From Prevotellaceae bacterium (lineage in GTDB: Bacteria; Bacteroidota; Bacteroidia; Bacteroidales; Paludibacteraceae), in NCBI GenBank assembly GCA_031290375.1, contig JAITNR010000042.1, positions 1-29,520 on the forward strand: a stretch of DNA of 29,520 nt. The letters run 5' to 3'. Made by a program: the position numbers and the translations under genes. This document shows positions 1-8,997 of the stretch, one piece after another (within the stretch, counting starts at the first letter, position 1; each line of letters starts with the position of its first letter). Below the pieces are notes generated by a model that was not told the DNA's origin, made no database searches, and worked only from the letters and a program-made list of their open reading frames with translations.

Positions 1-1
1 A

Positions 2-124
2 AAAAAACGATTGCAGGGTTATCTTGATGAGTACCATTTCAGATATAACAGACGGGCATTTATGGGGTCAATCTTCGATTTACTCATAAAAAGAATGGTG
101 CTGAATAAACAAATTAGGCTATAA
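2..124 (+). mobile_element. IS1595-family transposase, C-terminal end only (gene enters from left edge)
   Basis: Forty codons are open from the window edge to a TAA at 122-124. The peptide contains LQGYLDEYHFRYNRRAF, which matches the C-terminal end of the ISXO2/IS1595 DDE transposase domain, where an EFxFRxNRR-like segment is conserved. The protein then ends with a short basic tail (IKRMVLNKQIRL). The rest of the transposase and the left end of the element lie outside the window. I could not identify the right inverted repeat in the DNA that follows, because the left end is needed to recognise it. Whether the full element is intact cannot be judged. Confidence 0.75.
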
Positions 125-513
125 ATCAATACAGAATAAAATGAAACATCTACGAGGTTTTGCTTGGGCTGCATTTGTTTCTATTGATATGAAGCCCTAC
201 GGACATAAATACAATTATCACGCAAAGTCCGCATTTTTTCATTTTTCATTATTCACTATTCGTTGTTAATTATTCATTAAACTTGATTATCAGACTATTA
301 GATTTGAGTTTTCATGAATTGACATTTTTTTTGTTAATTAACATTAATAAAAATATCAAAGTTTACTTTTTTGTAGTAATTTTGCAGTTGATTTTTTTAA
401 TAACCCTGTCATTGCGGTTAAGGTTGCAATTGCTTGCAGTTTGTGTGAGATTGCGGGCTGGTTGTTGAGTTTATTCAAACCAAAATGACAATTACAGTTA
501 ATTGTAGCTAAAA
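125..513. other. Non-coding stretch between the transposase and batA
   Basis: This 389-bp stretch is AT-rich and holds no convincing gene; the short open frames in it have low-complexity translations. The first part (about 140-235) contains CTACGAGGTTTTGC and AAGCCCTACGGACATAAAT and could be a fragment of a dispersed intergenic repeat or the end of the insertion sequence. The middle (about 235-300) is T-rich low-complexity sequence. A candidate -7 promoter element for the bat operon lies at 377-384. Confidence 0.5.
377..384 (+). promoter_or_regulatory. Candidate -7 element for the bat operon
   Basis: TAATTTTG fits the Bacteroidota -7 consensus TAnnTTTG exactly and points toward batA. No TTTG is found at the usual 19-21 bp upstream, so the -33 element is missing or degenerate. 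If used, the transcript would have an untranslated leader of about 120 nt. Confidence 0.35.
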
Positions 514-1494
514 ATGAACTTTCAGAATCCCGAATATTTTTGGTTGTTGTTGTTGCTGATACCGATAGCAATATGGTTGATTTTCAGAGGTAAGCACAAC
601 GATGCCAGTATGCAAATTTCGTCTGTTTCACCGTTTGAAAACAGTAGCAAGCCTAAGAAGATATGGTTTTATTATTTTCCTTGGATATTGATTGCTTCAG
701 CATTGATAATCATTGCGTTGTCCCGTCCGCAAAGAAGCAACTCATTCAGCAATCAAACCATTGAGGGCATAAACATCATTATGGCACTTGACATTTCGGG
801 TTCTATGCTGGCTATGGATTTGCAGCCAAACAGGCTTGATGCTGCAAAAAATGTTGGAGTGGAATTCATACTTGGTCGTCCGCAAGACAATATCGGCTTG
901 GTGGTGTTTGCGGGTGAGAGTTTTACGCAATGCCCGCTCACGGCAAACCACACTTCGTTAGTTAATTTGTTGAACGGTATCAGTTACGGCATAATAGAAG
1001 ACGGCACTGCAATAGGTCTGGGTTTGGCAAACGCTATCAACAGAATTAAGGACGCACCCGGTAAGTCGAAGGTAATCATTCTATTAACGGACGGAACAAA
1101 CAACAGGGGAGACATCGCACCACTTGCGGCTGCCGATATTGCCAAAACCTACGGAATCAGGGTCTATACTGTCGGTGTTGGCACAAGAGGCATTGCAAAA
1201 ATGCCTGCGTATGACGTTTTTGGCAACATACATTATGTTGAACAGGAGGTAGTGATTGATGAAACAACATTGCAACAAATTGCCTCTATGACAGACGGAA
1301 AGTATTTTCGTGCCACCAATACCAACAGTCTGAAACAGATTTATCAGGAGATTGATAAAATGGAAAAAACAAAACTTCATTCCGAACATTACAGCACCAA
1401 AACCGAAGAATTTCCGCCGTTTTTATTGGCAGCACTGGTTTTGCTGTTGATGGAGTTGATTTTGAGAATAACAGTATTAAGACGATTACCGTAA
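514..1494 (+). CDS. batA: BatA: membrane-anchored von Willebrand factor A protein
   Basis: The 326-residue protein has the BatA layout: membrane segments at about 8-24 and 53-70, a VWA domain at about 87-285, and a last membrane segment at about 302-322. The metal-ion-dependent adhesion site looks complete: D93-x-S95-x-S97 (LDISGSM), T165 in DGTAIG and D193 in LLTDGT. The VWA domain should face the periplasm. Bat proteins were named for Bacteroides aerotolerance, but their biochemical role is unsettled; a periplasmic chaperone-like or metal-dependent assembly complex has been proposed. It is the first of five same-strand genes spaced 30-51 nt apart. In Bacteroidota this operon usually starts with moxR and a DUF58 gene, neither of which lies in the 513 bp upstream here. 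Confidence 0.93.
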   Translation: MNFQNPEYFWLLLLLIPIAIWLIFRGKHNDASMQISSVSPFENSSKPKKIWFYYFPWILIASALIIIALSRPQRSNSFSNQTIEGINIIMALDISGSMLAMDLQPNRLDAAKNVGVEFILGRPQDNIGLVVFAGESFTQCPLTANHTSLVNLLNGISYGIIEDGTAIGLGLANAINRIKDAPGKSKVIILLTDGTNNRGDIAPLAAADIAKTYGIRVYTVGVGTRGIAKMPAYDVFGNIHYVEQEVVIDETTLQQIASMTDGKYFRATNTNSLKQIYQEIDKMEKTKLHSEHYSTKTEEFPPFLLAALVLLLMELILRITVLRRLP

Positions 1495-1533
1495 TTGATT
1501 ATATAGTAAATTATAAAATAAATTAAAAAAACG

Positions 1534-2562
1534 ATGTTTTATTTTGCAAATATAAATTTTCTTTATTTATTGATAATCATTCCCTTGTTGATTGTTTTCT
1601 TTATTTATGGAAATAAAAGACAGAGAAAAAAACTTGAAAAATTTGGCAATATCAACACCTTGCAGCAATTAATGCCCAATGTTTCCAAAATTCGTCCGCA
1701 TGTGAAATTTTATCTTTCTCTGTTGGTTATTGTTTTGGTAATCATTGCTTTGTCCCGTCCGCAACTGCTCAGAAAATCGGAAAAGGTTGATAGACGTGGC
1801 ATTGAAACAATGATAGTGCTTGATATTTCCAATTCGATGCTTGCCCGCGACATTGAGCCAAATAGGCTTGAATACGCCAAAATGACCATGTCGAACCTGA
1901 TTGACAAGATGGCTGACGACAAAATAGGGCTGATAGTATTTGCAGGTGATGCCTTTATCCAAATGCCGATTACATCGGACAACGTGTCGGCAAAGATGTT
2001 TCTCAAAACGATAGAGCCGTCACTAATTCAACGACAAGGCACGGCTATTGGTTCGGCTATTGATTTGGCAATCAAGTCATTCGGAGAGGCACAAACGAAG
2101 ACAGGCAGAGCAATTTTCCTGCTCACTGACGGTGAAAATCACGAGGACGATGCGGTTCAGGCGGCAAAACTTGCCAACAAAAAAGGCATTGAGGTGATTG
2201 TAATAGGTATCGGAAGTACGGACGGTGTGCCTATTCCTGTGGCAGGCACAATGAATTATCTCAAAGACAAGGACGGCAACGTAGTTGTTACCAAGCTGAA
2301 CGAAACAATGTGCCGAGAAATAGCCTCTGCCGGAGACGGGGTATATATCCACGCTGTAAATTCGAGAACAGTATTGAAAGCACTTGAAAAAGAGGTAGAT
2401 AGGATGCAAAAAGGCGACTTGCAGACGACTTCATCGGACTTTGACGACTTGTTTTACATTCCGCTCTGGTTTGCTTTGGTGCTGCTTTTGGTAGAGTTTT
2501 TTATGCTAAATCGCCAAAACAAGAGATTAAGCAGGATTAAAATTTTTGAAAGAAAACAGTAA
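1534..2562 (+). CDS. batB: BatB: second membrane-anchored von Willebrand factor A protein
   Basis: This 342-residue protein is a paralogue of BatA with the same plan: a hydrophobic N-terminus (about 8-25), a second membrane helix at about 58-74 ending in the shared IIALSRPQ motif, a VWA domain, and a C-terminal membrane helix at about 307-327. The metal site is present as D97-x-S99-x-S101 (LDISNSM), with T170 (RQGTAIGSA) and D199 (LLTDGE). It starts 39 nt after batA. Two tandem VWA proteins followed by TPR proteins is the established Bat arrangement, and the two are thought to act together. The ATG at 1534 gives the full N-terminal membrane anchor. Confidence 0.93.
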   Translation: MFYFANINFLYLLIIIPLLIVFFIYGNKRQRKKLEKFGNINTLQQLMPNVSKIRPHVKFYLSLLVIVLVIIALSRPQLLRKSEKVDRRGIETMIVLDISNSMLARDIEPNRLEYAKMTMSNLIDKMADDKIGLIVFAGDAFIQMPITSDNVSAKMFLKTIEPSLIQRQGTAIGSAIDLAIKSFGEAQTKTGRAIFLLTDGENHEDDAVQAAKLANKKGIEVIVIGIGSTDGVPIPVAGTMNYLKDKDGNVVVTKLNETMCREIASAGDGVYIHAVNSRTVLKALEKEVDRMQKGDLQTTSSDFDDLFYIPLWFALVLLLVEFFMLNRQNKRLSRIKIFERKQ

Positions 2563-2594
2563 CAAGAGAATAATATAATAAATTTAAACGTATT

Positions 2595-3236
2595 ATGCAA
2601 AAAATACTTTATATGGCAATGGTCTGCTGTTTGTCGGCATCATTGTTTGCCCAGAAAGAGATTTCAAACATAAAAAAGGGAAATGAACATTATACTCAAA
2701 AAGAGTATGACAAGGCTCAAACCGAGTATCAGTCAGGCGTAGAACACAACGACAAATCCTTTGAGGCTCATTTTAATATGGGGAATGCCCTGTATCGTCA
2801 GCAAAAATTTGAGGAGGCTCTACAGCAGTACGTCAAGTCAGCAGAACTCACAAAGGACACTGCCCGTTTGGCATCGGCTTTTCACAATGCAGGCAACGCC
2901 CTTTTGGAAGAAAAAAAGTACGAAAACAGCATTCAGGCTTACAAGCGGTCGTTAAAGATGAATCCTGCCGATGACGAGACCCGTTACAACCTTGCCGTTG
3001 CGCAACATCTGTTGAAAAAACAACAGGACGAACAGAACAAGGACAACAAAGACAAAGAGGATAACAAGAAAAATCAACAACAGCAGCAGAAACAACAGCC
3101 TAAACCTCAACAACCTGAAATGTCAAAAGAGCAGGCAGAGAAAATTTTGCAGGCGTTGCAACAGGACGAAAAAGATACGCAAGACAAACGAAAAGTCAAG
3201 ATACCAACCAAAAGCAAGGCTGAAAAGGAGTGGTAA
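2595..3236 (+). CDS. batC: BatC: periplasmic TPR protein
   Basis: The 213-residue protein has a signal peptide ending near SASLFAQ (residues 14-20), then three tetratricopeptide repeats at about 27-53, 56-87 and 94-136. A low-complexity Lys/Gln/Asp tail (about 140-175) follows, then a charged C-terminus. TPRs mediate protein-protein contacts, so it is probably a periplasmic adaptor for the BatA/BatB VWA domains; that role is inferred from the operon. It begins 32 nt after batB. The Q/K-rich tail resembles that of BatC proteins in other Bacteroidota. Its codons (CAA, CAG, AAA) make local DNA repetitive and could tolerate length variation. Confidence 0.88.
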   Translation: MQKILYMAMVCCLSASLFAQKEISNIKKGNEHYTQKEYDKAQTEYQSGVEHNDKSFEAHFNMGNALYRQQKFEEALQQYVKSAELTKDTARLASAFHNAGNALLEEKKYENSIQAYKRSLKMNPADDETRYNLAVAQHLLKKQQDEQNKDNKDKEDNKKNQQQQQKQQPKPQQPEMSKEQAEKILQALQQDEKDTQDKRKVKIPTKSKAEKEW

Positions 3237-3287
3237 CTTTTTTAAATTAACAATTAACAGTTTGTGAAATTTGAAAATAAAAGAACA

Positions 3288-5096
3288 ATGTGTAATATAA
3301 AAAAAATCTATCTTTCGACAATTATTCTGTCATTTGCATCTTTGGTAGCGGCACAGGACATTGAGTTTGTGGCAAAAGCAAATAAAACTGTTGCAAGTGG
3401 CGAGTCGTTTCAACTGCAATATTTGATCAATTCTGCCAATGCCGAAAAATTGCAGATACCGAATATCACAGATTTTGACGTTGTGGCAGGTCCATCTTCC
3501 TACACACAAACCTCATTTGAATTTATCGGCGGAAAGTCAAAATCGGCAATGTCAACTATTTATACTTATGTGCTTGTTGCTCAAAAAGAGGGTAATTTTT
3601 CTATTGCACCCGCTACTGTTACCGTTGAAGGCAAGCAGTACAAATCAAATCCATTGTCTATAAAAGTTCTGCCGCCAAATTCCAGAGCACCGCAGGAAAG
3701 ACAGCAACAGGCAGAATCAAATTCGATACAGATTACGGGCGAAGATATTTTTATTCGTCCAATATTGAGCAAAACCACTGTTAAAGAGCAGGAAATGGTG
3801 CTTTTGACGTACAAACTCTACTATACCGTAAATTTAATTGATGCCAGAGATGCAAAATTTCCCGATTTTAAAGGTCTTATGACTTATGATGTCGAAAACA
3901 GACAAAATGCCCCTGACGTTGAAAACTATAACGGCAAAAACTATTACTCAATAGTAATGGCTCAAAAATTGATTGCACCGCAACGGACAGGCAAAATTGA
4001 TATTTCGCCTATGAGTTGCACTGTAGTTGTCAGGGTGCGAAATAGCATTCGTGTTCCAACGTTTAGCAATTACTCGATGTATCAGGATGTAAAGAAAAAA
4101 GTTGTATCAAGTGCAGTGTTGCTTGACGTTATGCCTCTACCGCAGCCGAAACCCGAAAATTTCTGCGGCGTGGTGGGTTCAATGTCAATGACTTCCGAAA
4201 TATCATCAACAACGCTCACTCAAAACAGTTCTGCTACCCTCAAAATCAACATCAACGGCACGGGCAACCTGAAACTTATTGGTACGCCCAAAATTCCTTT
4301 CCCGTCTGATATTGAAACATACGATCCAAAGGTTACAAACAATTTTTCGGTAAATTCATCAGGGTTTAGCGGTCGCAAAAGCATTGAATATCTGTTTATT
4401 CCGCGTCATCAGGGCAAATGGGAGATACCTGAGATTTCGCTATCCTATTTCGATTTGGCTTCTAACAGTTACAAAACGCTTTCCACCCAGTCATATACGC
4501 TGAATGTGGAAAAGGGTACGGGTAATCAGGCAGCCGAAGTGTCGAACTACACAGAGCAGGAAAAGGTAAAACAGCTTGCGTCCGACATTCGCTATATCAA
4601 AACGGGCGACCTCAATATTGAGCCGATGCAGAAGGTTTTTATGGGCACTCTACCGTTTTATCTAATGTACCTGATTCCGTTGTTGGCGGCTGTTTTGTTG
4701 GGGCTGTTCTTCCATAAACAGATAAAAAATTCTGCCGATATTGCCATGATGAAAAACAAAAAGGCAAACAGAGTTGCAAAAACACGACTGAAAACCGCCG
4801 AAAAACATCTGAAAGCAAACCAAAAAGAGTTGTTCTATGACGAGGTTCTAAGTGCATTGTGGCTCTATCTGTCGGATAAACTGAATTTGACACTCTCTTC
4901 GTTGAGCAAGGAGAACGTGTCGGAGAAACTTCTCGAACACAATGTTGAGATGCAAATTTCAGAAGAATTTTTATCTCTGCTTAAAAACAGCGAATTTGAG
5001 CGTTATACTCCATTAATTGCTTCTCAATCAGCGATGGACAAAATCTATTTCGATGCTGTTGCCGTGATTGAGAAATTAGAAAAAAATGTAAAATAA
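3288..5096 (+). CDS. batD: BatD: oxygen-tolerance family protein
   Basis: BatD-family protein of 602 residues. I chose the ATG at 3288 over the in-frame GTG at 3264, because the ATG places a clean signal peptide at the start (MCNIKKIYL..., cleavage near LVAAQ at residue 22); the GTG would add eight charged residues in front. A large periplasmic region of beta-sandwich character follows (typical opening: AKANKTVASGESFQLQY). A single membrane helix sits at about 451-474, and a cytoplasmic helical tail of about 125 residues ends the protein. This matches BatD, which usually combines an exported domain with one C-terminal transmembrane helix. It lies 51 nt after batC and 30 nt before batE, clearly in the same operon. 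Molecular function is not established. Confidence 0.9.
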   Translation: MCNIKKIYLSTIILSFASLVAAQDIEFVAKANKTVASGESFQLQYLINSANAEKLQIPNITDFDVVAGPSSYTQTSFEFIGGKSKSAMSTIYTYVLVAQKEGNFSIAPATVTVEGKQYKSNPLSIKVLPPNSRAPQERQQQAESNSIQITGEDIFIRPILSKTTVKEQEMVLLTYKLYYTVNLIDARDAKFPDFKGLMTYDVENRQNAPDVENYNGKNYYSIVMAQKLIAPQRTGKIDISPMSCTVVVRVRNSIRVPTFSNYSMYQDVKKKVVSSAVLLDVMPLPQPKPENFCGVVGSMSMTSEISSTTLTQNSSATLKININGTGNLKLIGTPKIPFPSDIETYDPKVTNNFSVNSSGFSGRKSIEYLFIPRHQGKWEIPEISLSYFDLASNSYKTLSTQSYTLNVEKGTGNQAAEVSNYTEQEKVKQLASDIRYIKTGDLNIEPMQKVFMGTLPFYLMYLIPLLAAVLLGLFFHKQIKNSADIAMMKNKKANRVAKTRLKTAEKHLKANQKELFYDEVLSALWLYLSDKLNLTLSSLSKENVSEKLLEHNVEMQISEEFLSLLKNSEFERYTPLIASQSAMDKIYFDAVAVIEKLEKNVK

Positions 5097-5126
5097 ATAA
5101 GAACCAAGACGTTATTTTAAAAAAAT

Positions 5127-5876
5127 ATGAAGCATAAATTAATCATAATAATTGGTCTGTTGCTCTCCACCTCCGCAATTTTGGCACAAAATCCTTTGGA
5201 GAAAAAGGCGGCGGAGTTGTACGCTTCCAAAGACTACGAGGGAGCTGTGAGTGTTTATGAAGAATTGTTGCAGAGCGGTGTTTCTACCGATTTGTACTAT
5301 AACTTCGCCAATTCGCTTTTCAAATCAGGCGAGCTTGGCAGGGCGATCCTCTACTACGAAAGGGCATTGGTGCTCAATCCTTCCAACGAAGATGCAGTAG
5401 CGAGCCTCGACTTTGCAAACACGCAAATAACCGATAAAATCGACATCAACGAGAAGTTTTTTGTTGTTGAGTGGGTTTCGGTTTTGGGCAAAATTTTCGA
5501 CACCAACCGCTGGGCGTACCTGAGCATAACGCTCTTTCTGACGGCAATAATATTGGTTCTAATCTTTTTGTTCAATAGAAATATAGTAATTCGCAAGACA
5601 TCGTTTTTTGTTGGAATTTTCTGTTTTGTGATGTCGATGATTTCGTTTTTGTATGCTTTTTCTCAAAAAAAGTACTTGCAGAACAATCCGTTTGCCATTG
5701 TTATGGACGGTTCTGTTTCGGTTAAGAGTTCGCCTTCGGTGAGTGGCAAGGAACTTTTTGTGTTGCACGAGGGCACGAAAATTGAGGTGATTTCCTCTAA
5801 CAACGACTGGAACGAAATCAGCCTGCCAGACGGCAAAGTTGGATGGGTCAAAGCAGAAACGGTTGAAGGAATATAG
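5127..5876 (+). CDS. batE: BatE: TPR protein with two membrane helices and an SH3-like domain
   Basis: This 249-residue protein has, in order, a signal peptide (residues 1-20, ending ILAQ), TPR repeats at about 27-90 (AAELYASKDYEGAVSVYEEL, then NFANSLFKSGELGRAILYYE), membrane helices at about 129-150 and 158-178, and a bacterial SH3-type domain at about 192-247 ending in GKVGWVKAETVEGI. That combination is characteristic of BatE. The TPR part is probably periplasmic and may contact BatC or BatD; the SH3 domain may bind peptide or cell wall. It closes the bat operon. Only 18 nt separate it from the convergent glycosyltransferase gene, and I see no hairpin terminator there. Confidence 0.88.
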   Translation: MKHKLIIIIGLLLSTSAILAQNPLEKKAAELYASKDYEGAVSVYEELLQSGVSTDLYYNFANSLFKSGELGRAILYYERALVLNPSNEDAVASLDFANTQITDKIDINEKFFVVEWVSVLGKIFDTNRWAYLSITLFLTAIILVLIFLFNRNIVIRKTSFFVGIFCFVMSMISFLYAFSQKKYLQNNPFAIVMDGSVSVKSSPSVSGKELFVLHEGTKIEVISSNNDWNEISLPDGKVGWVKAETVEGI

Positions 5877-5894
5877 TTTGTTTCACTTTTCCAG

Positions 5895-6734
5895 TCAATA
5901 AGAGTTGCCAAAAACTAAAATTTTAAGTGTAGCAATAACGTACGGACGCTTTTTTCGTACTAAAATTTGTTTGCACAATCGAAAAAACAAACGCACCTTT
6001 AAAGTCATAAGCGGTATTATACCCATTTGTTTAGAAAGAATATATTCTGCATTAACTATAGAATCATACCTTTCTTTTGTCATATATTTGGAATAGTCCA
6101 AAACAGACAAATTATGCTGCAAAACCACATCTAACAGATAAAAATATCCTCCATTTCTACTTAATTTATAAAAAAGGTGCGTGTCCAAAGCATCTAATGG
6201 AAATTCTTCAGAAAATCCTCCAGTTTCCTGTAAAGAGTTTATGGACAGAAACGCAACAGAATTAAATGCCGACACCATTTTATTGCTGATTATTCCACTT
6301 TCTTCAATATTATTTGTTTTGCCCCAAGGTCCAAATATTGAAGAATATGACCGAGGCGACAAATGTTTATCCTTACATTTCAAAACAGGCAAGATGGCAG
6401 CAACTTTGACTTGTAAATTTAATGCTACATTCAAACGTTCAAAATATTCTTCCGACAAAAAGGTATCCTGGTCCAATAATAACAACCATTTTCTATTGTT
6501 TTTTACCGCTCTTTCCAAAGCATAATTGTATGCCTGGGCAAGCATATTATTTTTTTCCGCATTTACAACAATGTACTCAGTACTTTCTTTTATTTTTATT
6601 TCAGTAGAATTGTTGTATATCAGCAATTCGTACGGCACAGACAACCGATGAATATGCTCGCACAAAGTCAGATACGACAAACTATCCTGCAATTCAGTTC
6701 TATATAAAACCAGTATGATTTGTATTTCATTCAT
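5895..6734 (-). CDS. GT2-family glycosyltransferase (surface polysaccharide)
   Basis: The protein has 279 residues from the ATG at 6734. It has a family 2 (GT-A fold) N-terminus: a beta strand IQIILVLYRT, the pattern NNMLAQAYNYAL that positions the nucleotide sugar, and a DxD motif (LLLLDQDTF, D88-Q-D90) for metal and sugar-nucleotide binding. FSEEFPLDALDTHLFYKLSRNGG follows the rhamnosyltransferase-like GT2 pattern. It probably adds one sugar to a lipid-linked repeat unit at the inner membrane face; the sugar cannot be told. The start is set by AGGAG about 8 nt upstream and by an 8-nt overlap with the end of the polymerase gene (ATGAATGA); a longer reading would add 11 mostly basic residues. 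Last gene of the operon. Confidence 0.85.
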   Translation of the reverse strand: MNEIQIILVLYRTELQDSLSYLTLCEHIHRLSVPYELLIYNNSTEIKIKESTEYIVVNAEKNNMLAQAYNYALERAVKNNRKWLLLLDQDTFLSEEYFERLNVALNLQVKVAAILPVLKCKDKHLSPRSYSSIFGPWGKTNNIEESGIISNKMVSAFNSVAFLSINSLQETGGFSEEFPLDALDTHLFYKLSRNGGYFYLLDVVLQHNLSVLDYSKYMTKERYDSIVNAEYILSKQMGIIPLMTLKVRLFFRLCKQILVRKKRPYVIATLKILVFGNSY

Positions 6735-7926
6735 TTTTCTTCTCCTTTTTTCTTTCTTTTTTAACAAATTCTTCGTTTTTTATTAGACGTATCTTTCCCA
6801 TACTTTTTTTATCCAAACATTTATGTATGACATAGTTTTGATAAGGATTTAAGACGATTGTAGAAGGGTCATTCATATAAATTTTCCTGTTAGTTGTCAA
6901 GCAATACAGAACTAAAACTATTGACAACACCATCCTGTTAATCAACTTCGGACACGTTTCCAGCAAATGAGGGAAAAGAACTACCAAAGAAAGCATATAA
7001 TACAACCTGAAACGAACTGAAATTTCAATAAATTCATACATATAATAATAAACAATTATGTTTACCATAAATACATTTAAAAATAAATTGCCATACGCCT
7101 TCTCTTCAAATCTTTTCCTTTTCCATAAAAACAAAATGAACAAGAACAAATTCAAAAAGAAACCAATACCAATTCCTCGATTAACGTTATACACTTTGTT
7201 TGTCGTATAAATAACAACTTTACGCAAAGAATCCTCACCCAACAGCCCCACCACAAAGAGCAACGCTCTGTTTATCCATGTTATTTGAAACAACATTATC
7301 AAACAGCCCAGGCAAACAACTATAATAAGGAATATACTGCTAAATCTGACCTTAAAGAAAAAATATAACGGCAACATAATCAATGCCGACATGTGAAACA
7401 AAAATGCCAAAAATATTAAAAGAAAATATTTAAACATTTTCTTTTCAGGCACATACTTGAAGGCATAAAAACAAATAGAAGCAGCAATAGCCTGTCTTAT
7501 CAAAGAAAATTCCAATGTCAGGTACAGCAGGGAATAATATACAAAGAGTCCGGTAACTACATATTTTGTATAATGTTTCAGTGCTTTTGCTATTAAGGTA
7601 ATATCGAACAGAGCAATTACGAAAAACAAAACCTGTATTCCCAATCCCAATTGTTTAAATATAGAACAGAGCAGAAAATAACCAAATTCAAAGTGACGAG
7701 ATGAACCTGTTTTTCCACTTGAGACAAATTCGCAGATTGGTGTTACCTTTTCTAAGAACTGACCATACACATCCCAATCACCGCCGGTTTCGTACCGAAG
7801 ACCCGCAACCACAACCAAAATAAACCACGATATAAATACCAAAAAAGACCTGCTTTTGTCGTCTAATTCAGTTCTTTCTATAACAGAGAGAACAAGTAAC
7901 AGTATAAATACGATGAAGTAAAACAT
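6727..7926 (-). CDS. EpsG/Wzy-like polysaccharide polymerase
   Basis: This 399-residue, very hydrophobic protein has about ten predicted membrane helices and a basic C-terminal tail (KKERKKEKKNE). Near the N-terminus it has GLRYETGGDWDVY (residues 42-54), which fits the EpsG-family signature of Arg followed by a Gly-Asp-Tyr-like loop and Tyr. EpsG proteins are thought to polymerise undecaprenyl-linked repeat units, as Wzy does. Position supports this: it lies between two glycosyltransferase genes in an operon headed by a flippase. Polymerases are poorly conserved, so the call rests on topology, the N-terminal motif and context. It starts 21 nt after the GT4 gene. AT-rich, like many polysaccharide genes. 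Confidence 0.78.
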   Translation of the reverse strand: MFYFIVFILLLVLSVIERTELDDKSRSFLVFISWFILVVVAGLRYETGGDWDVYGQFLEKVTPICEFVSSGKTGSSRHFEFGYFLLCSIFKQLGLGIQVLFFVIALFDITLIAKALKHYTKYVVTGLFVYYSLLYLTLEFSLIRQAIAASICFYAFKYVPEKKMFKYFLLIFLAFLFHMSALIMLPLYFFFKVRFSSIFLIIVVCLGCLIMLFQITWINRALLFVVGLLGEDSLRKVVIYTTNKVYNVNRGIGIGFFLNLFLFILFLWKRKRFEEKAYGNLFLNVFMVNIIVYYYMYEFIEISVRFRLYYMLSLVVLFPHLLETCPKLINRMVLSIVLVLYCLTTNRKIYMNDPSTIVLNPYQNYVIHKCLDKKSMGKIRLIKNEEFVKKERKKEKKNE

Positions 7927-7947
7927 TATAAATATTATTATTTTAAC

Positions 7948-8997
7948 TTACAAAAGAATTTCCATTTTTGCAACGGCAGCATCCCAATTAAATTGCTTTA
8001 CAAAGCTGTTGCCCGTATCGGCAAATAACTTCCTTTTGTTATCATCTGTGAGAAACAAAAGAAGTTTTGCCGCCATATCATTAGGGTTTCGAGGCTCAAC
8101 AAGCAATGCCGTTTCATTCTCTTTGGCATAAGCGCTGTGTCCGCCTATGTTGGTGCAAACCAATGCACAACCGCAATTCATTGCTTCTGCCGGAGGCAAA
8201 GCCCAGCCTTCGCCATTGCTTGGCGTAAAATAAATAGCCGTAGAATTATACAACGAACATAAATCTTGCGGCTTTTGTGTGTAATGTATCCATTCTTCCA
8301 AATTTTCCGGTTCCGGATAAACGCCAAACAATTTTACCTGCAAATCAGGCACTTCTTTTTTGCAAATGCGCAACGCTTCCAATCCATACTTAGTTCCTTT
8401 GCGGTCTTCAATAGAAAAAAGCATTGAAATTGTATGTGGATTTCTTTGTTTTATCGGTGTTTTTATTTTAAAAATTTCTTGATTAATTCCATTGTAAATG
8501 ACGGCAGGACGGATAGTACTTTCTTTTTCTACAATATCTGCCAAATAATCGGCTATAACAACGTGGTTAATCGGTAAACAATAAGATGCGTGCAGCTTTT
8601 CTTTATTATTTCCAATCCATAATTCATAATCTTGAATCAGATTTATTTTTTTCCCTTTCCTGTCTGATAATTCATTTAATTCAAAAGCCAAAACCCAATT
8701 TGTCGAAAGAGAAACATCGGCATCCCTCACATATTTATCCTTCAATTTCGGAATATTTTTACAAATAACTTTTTCATCCAAAGGATACCACGAAGGTCTA
8801 TAGTCCGGCAAAAGAATATTATTTTTCAAAGTTCTCATCCAATGTGGATACTCATACAAAAAATACGGATTCGTATATACATTATGAATTACAACGTCAT
8901 ATCCCCTTTTTGCCAATTGATTGGCATATTCATACATAATCTTATATCCGCCGCTCATACTGAAAGGAATACCGGATAGATAGATATTTATTTTCAT
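7948..8997 (-). CDS. GT4-family glycosyltransferase
   Basis: The ATG at 8997 forms an ATGA overlap with the stop of the flippase gene and gives 349 residues beginning MKINIYLSGIPFSMSGGYKI, a natural GT-B first strand and loop; a longer frame into the flippase gene would add 23 unlikely residues. The C-terminal half carries the family 4 nucleotide-sugar site: DRKGTKYGLEAL (198-209) and the E-x7-E motif GEGWALPPAEAM (E263 and E271), followed by CTNIGGHSAYA and LLVEPRNP. A retaining glycosyl transfer onto a lipid-linked intermediate in the cytoplasm is expected. Donor and acceptor are unknown. Confidence 0.87.
   Translation of the reverse strand: MKINIYLSGIPFSMSGGYKIMYEYANQLAKRGYDVVIHNVYTNPYFLYEYPHWMRTLKNNILLPDYRPSWYPLDEKVICKNIPKLKDKYVRDADVSLSTNWVLAFELNELSDRKGKKINLIQDYELWIGNNKEKLHASYCLPINHVVIADYLADIVEKESTIRPAVIYNGINQEIFKIKTPIKQRNPHTISMLFSIEDRKGTKYGLEALRICKKEVPDLQVKLFGVYPEPENLEEWIHYTQKPQDLCSLYNSTAIYFTPSNGEGWALPPAEAMNCGCALVCTNIGGHSAYAKENETALLVEPRNPNDMAAKLLLFLTDDNKRKLFADTGNSFVKQFNWDAAVAKMEILL

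Noticed and set aside
283..468. 61-codon frame before batA
   Set aside because: It begins in T-rich spacer and ends in low-complexity Leu/Arg sequence with no ribosome site; it overlaps the candidate promoter.
3264..3287. GTG start extending BatD by eight residues
   Set aside because: The extension is charged and would precede the signal peptide; ATG at 3288 gives a normal export signal.
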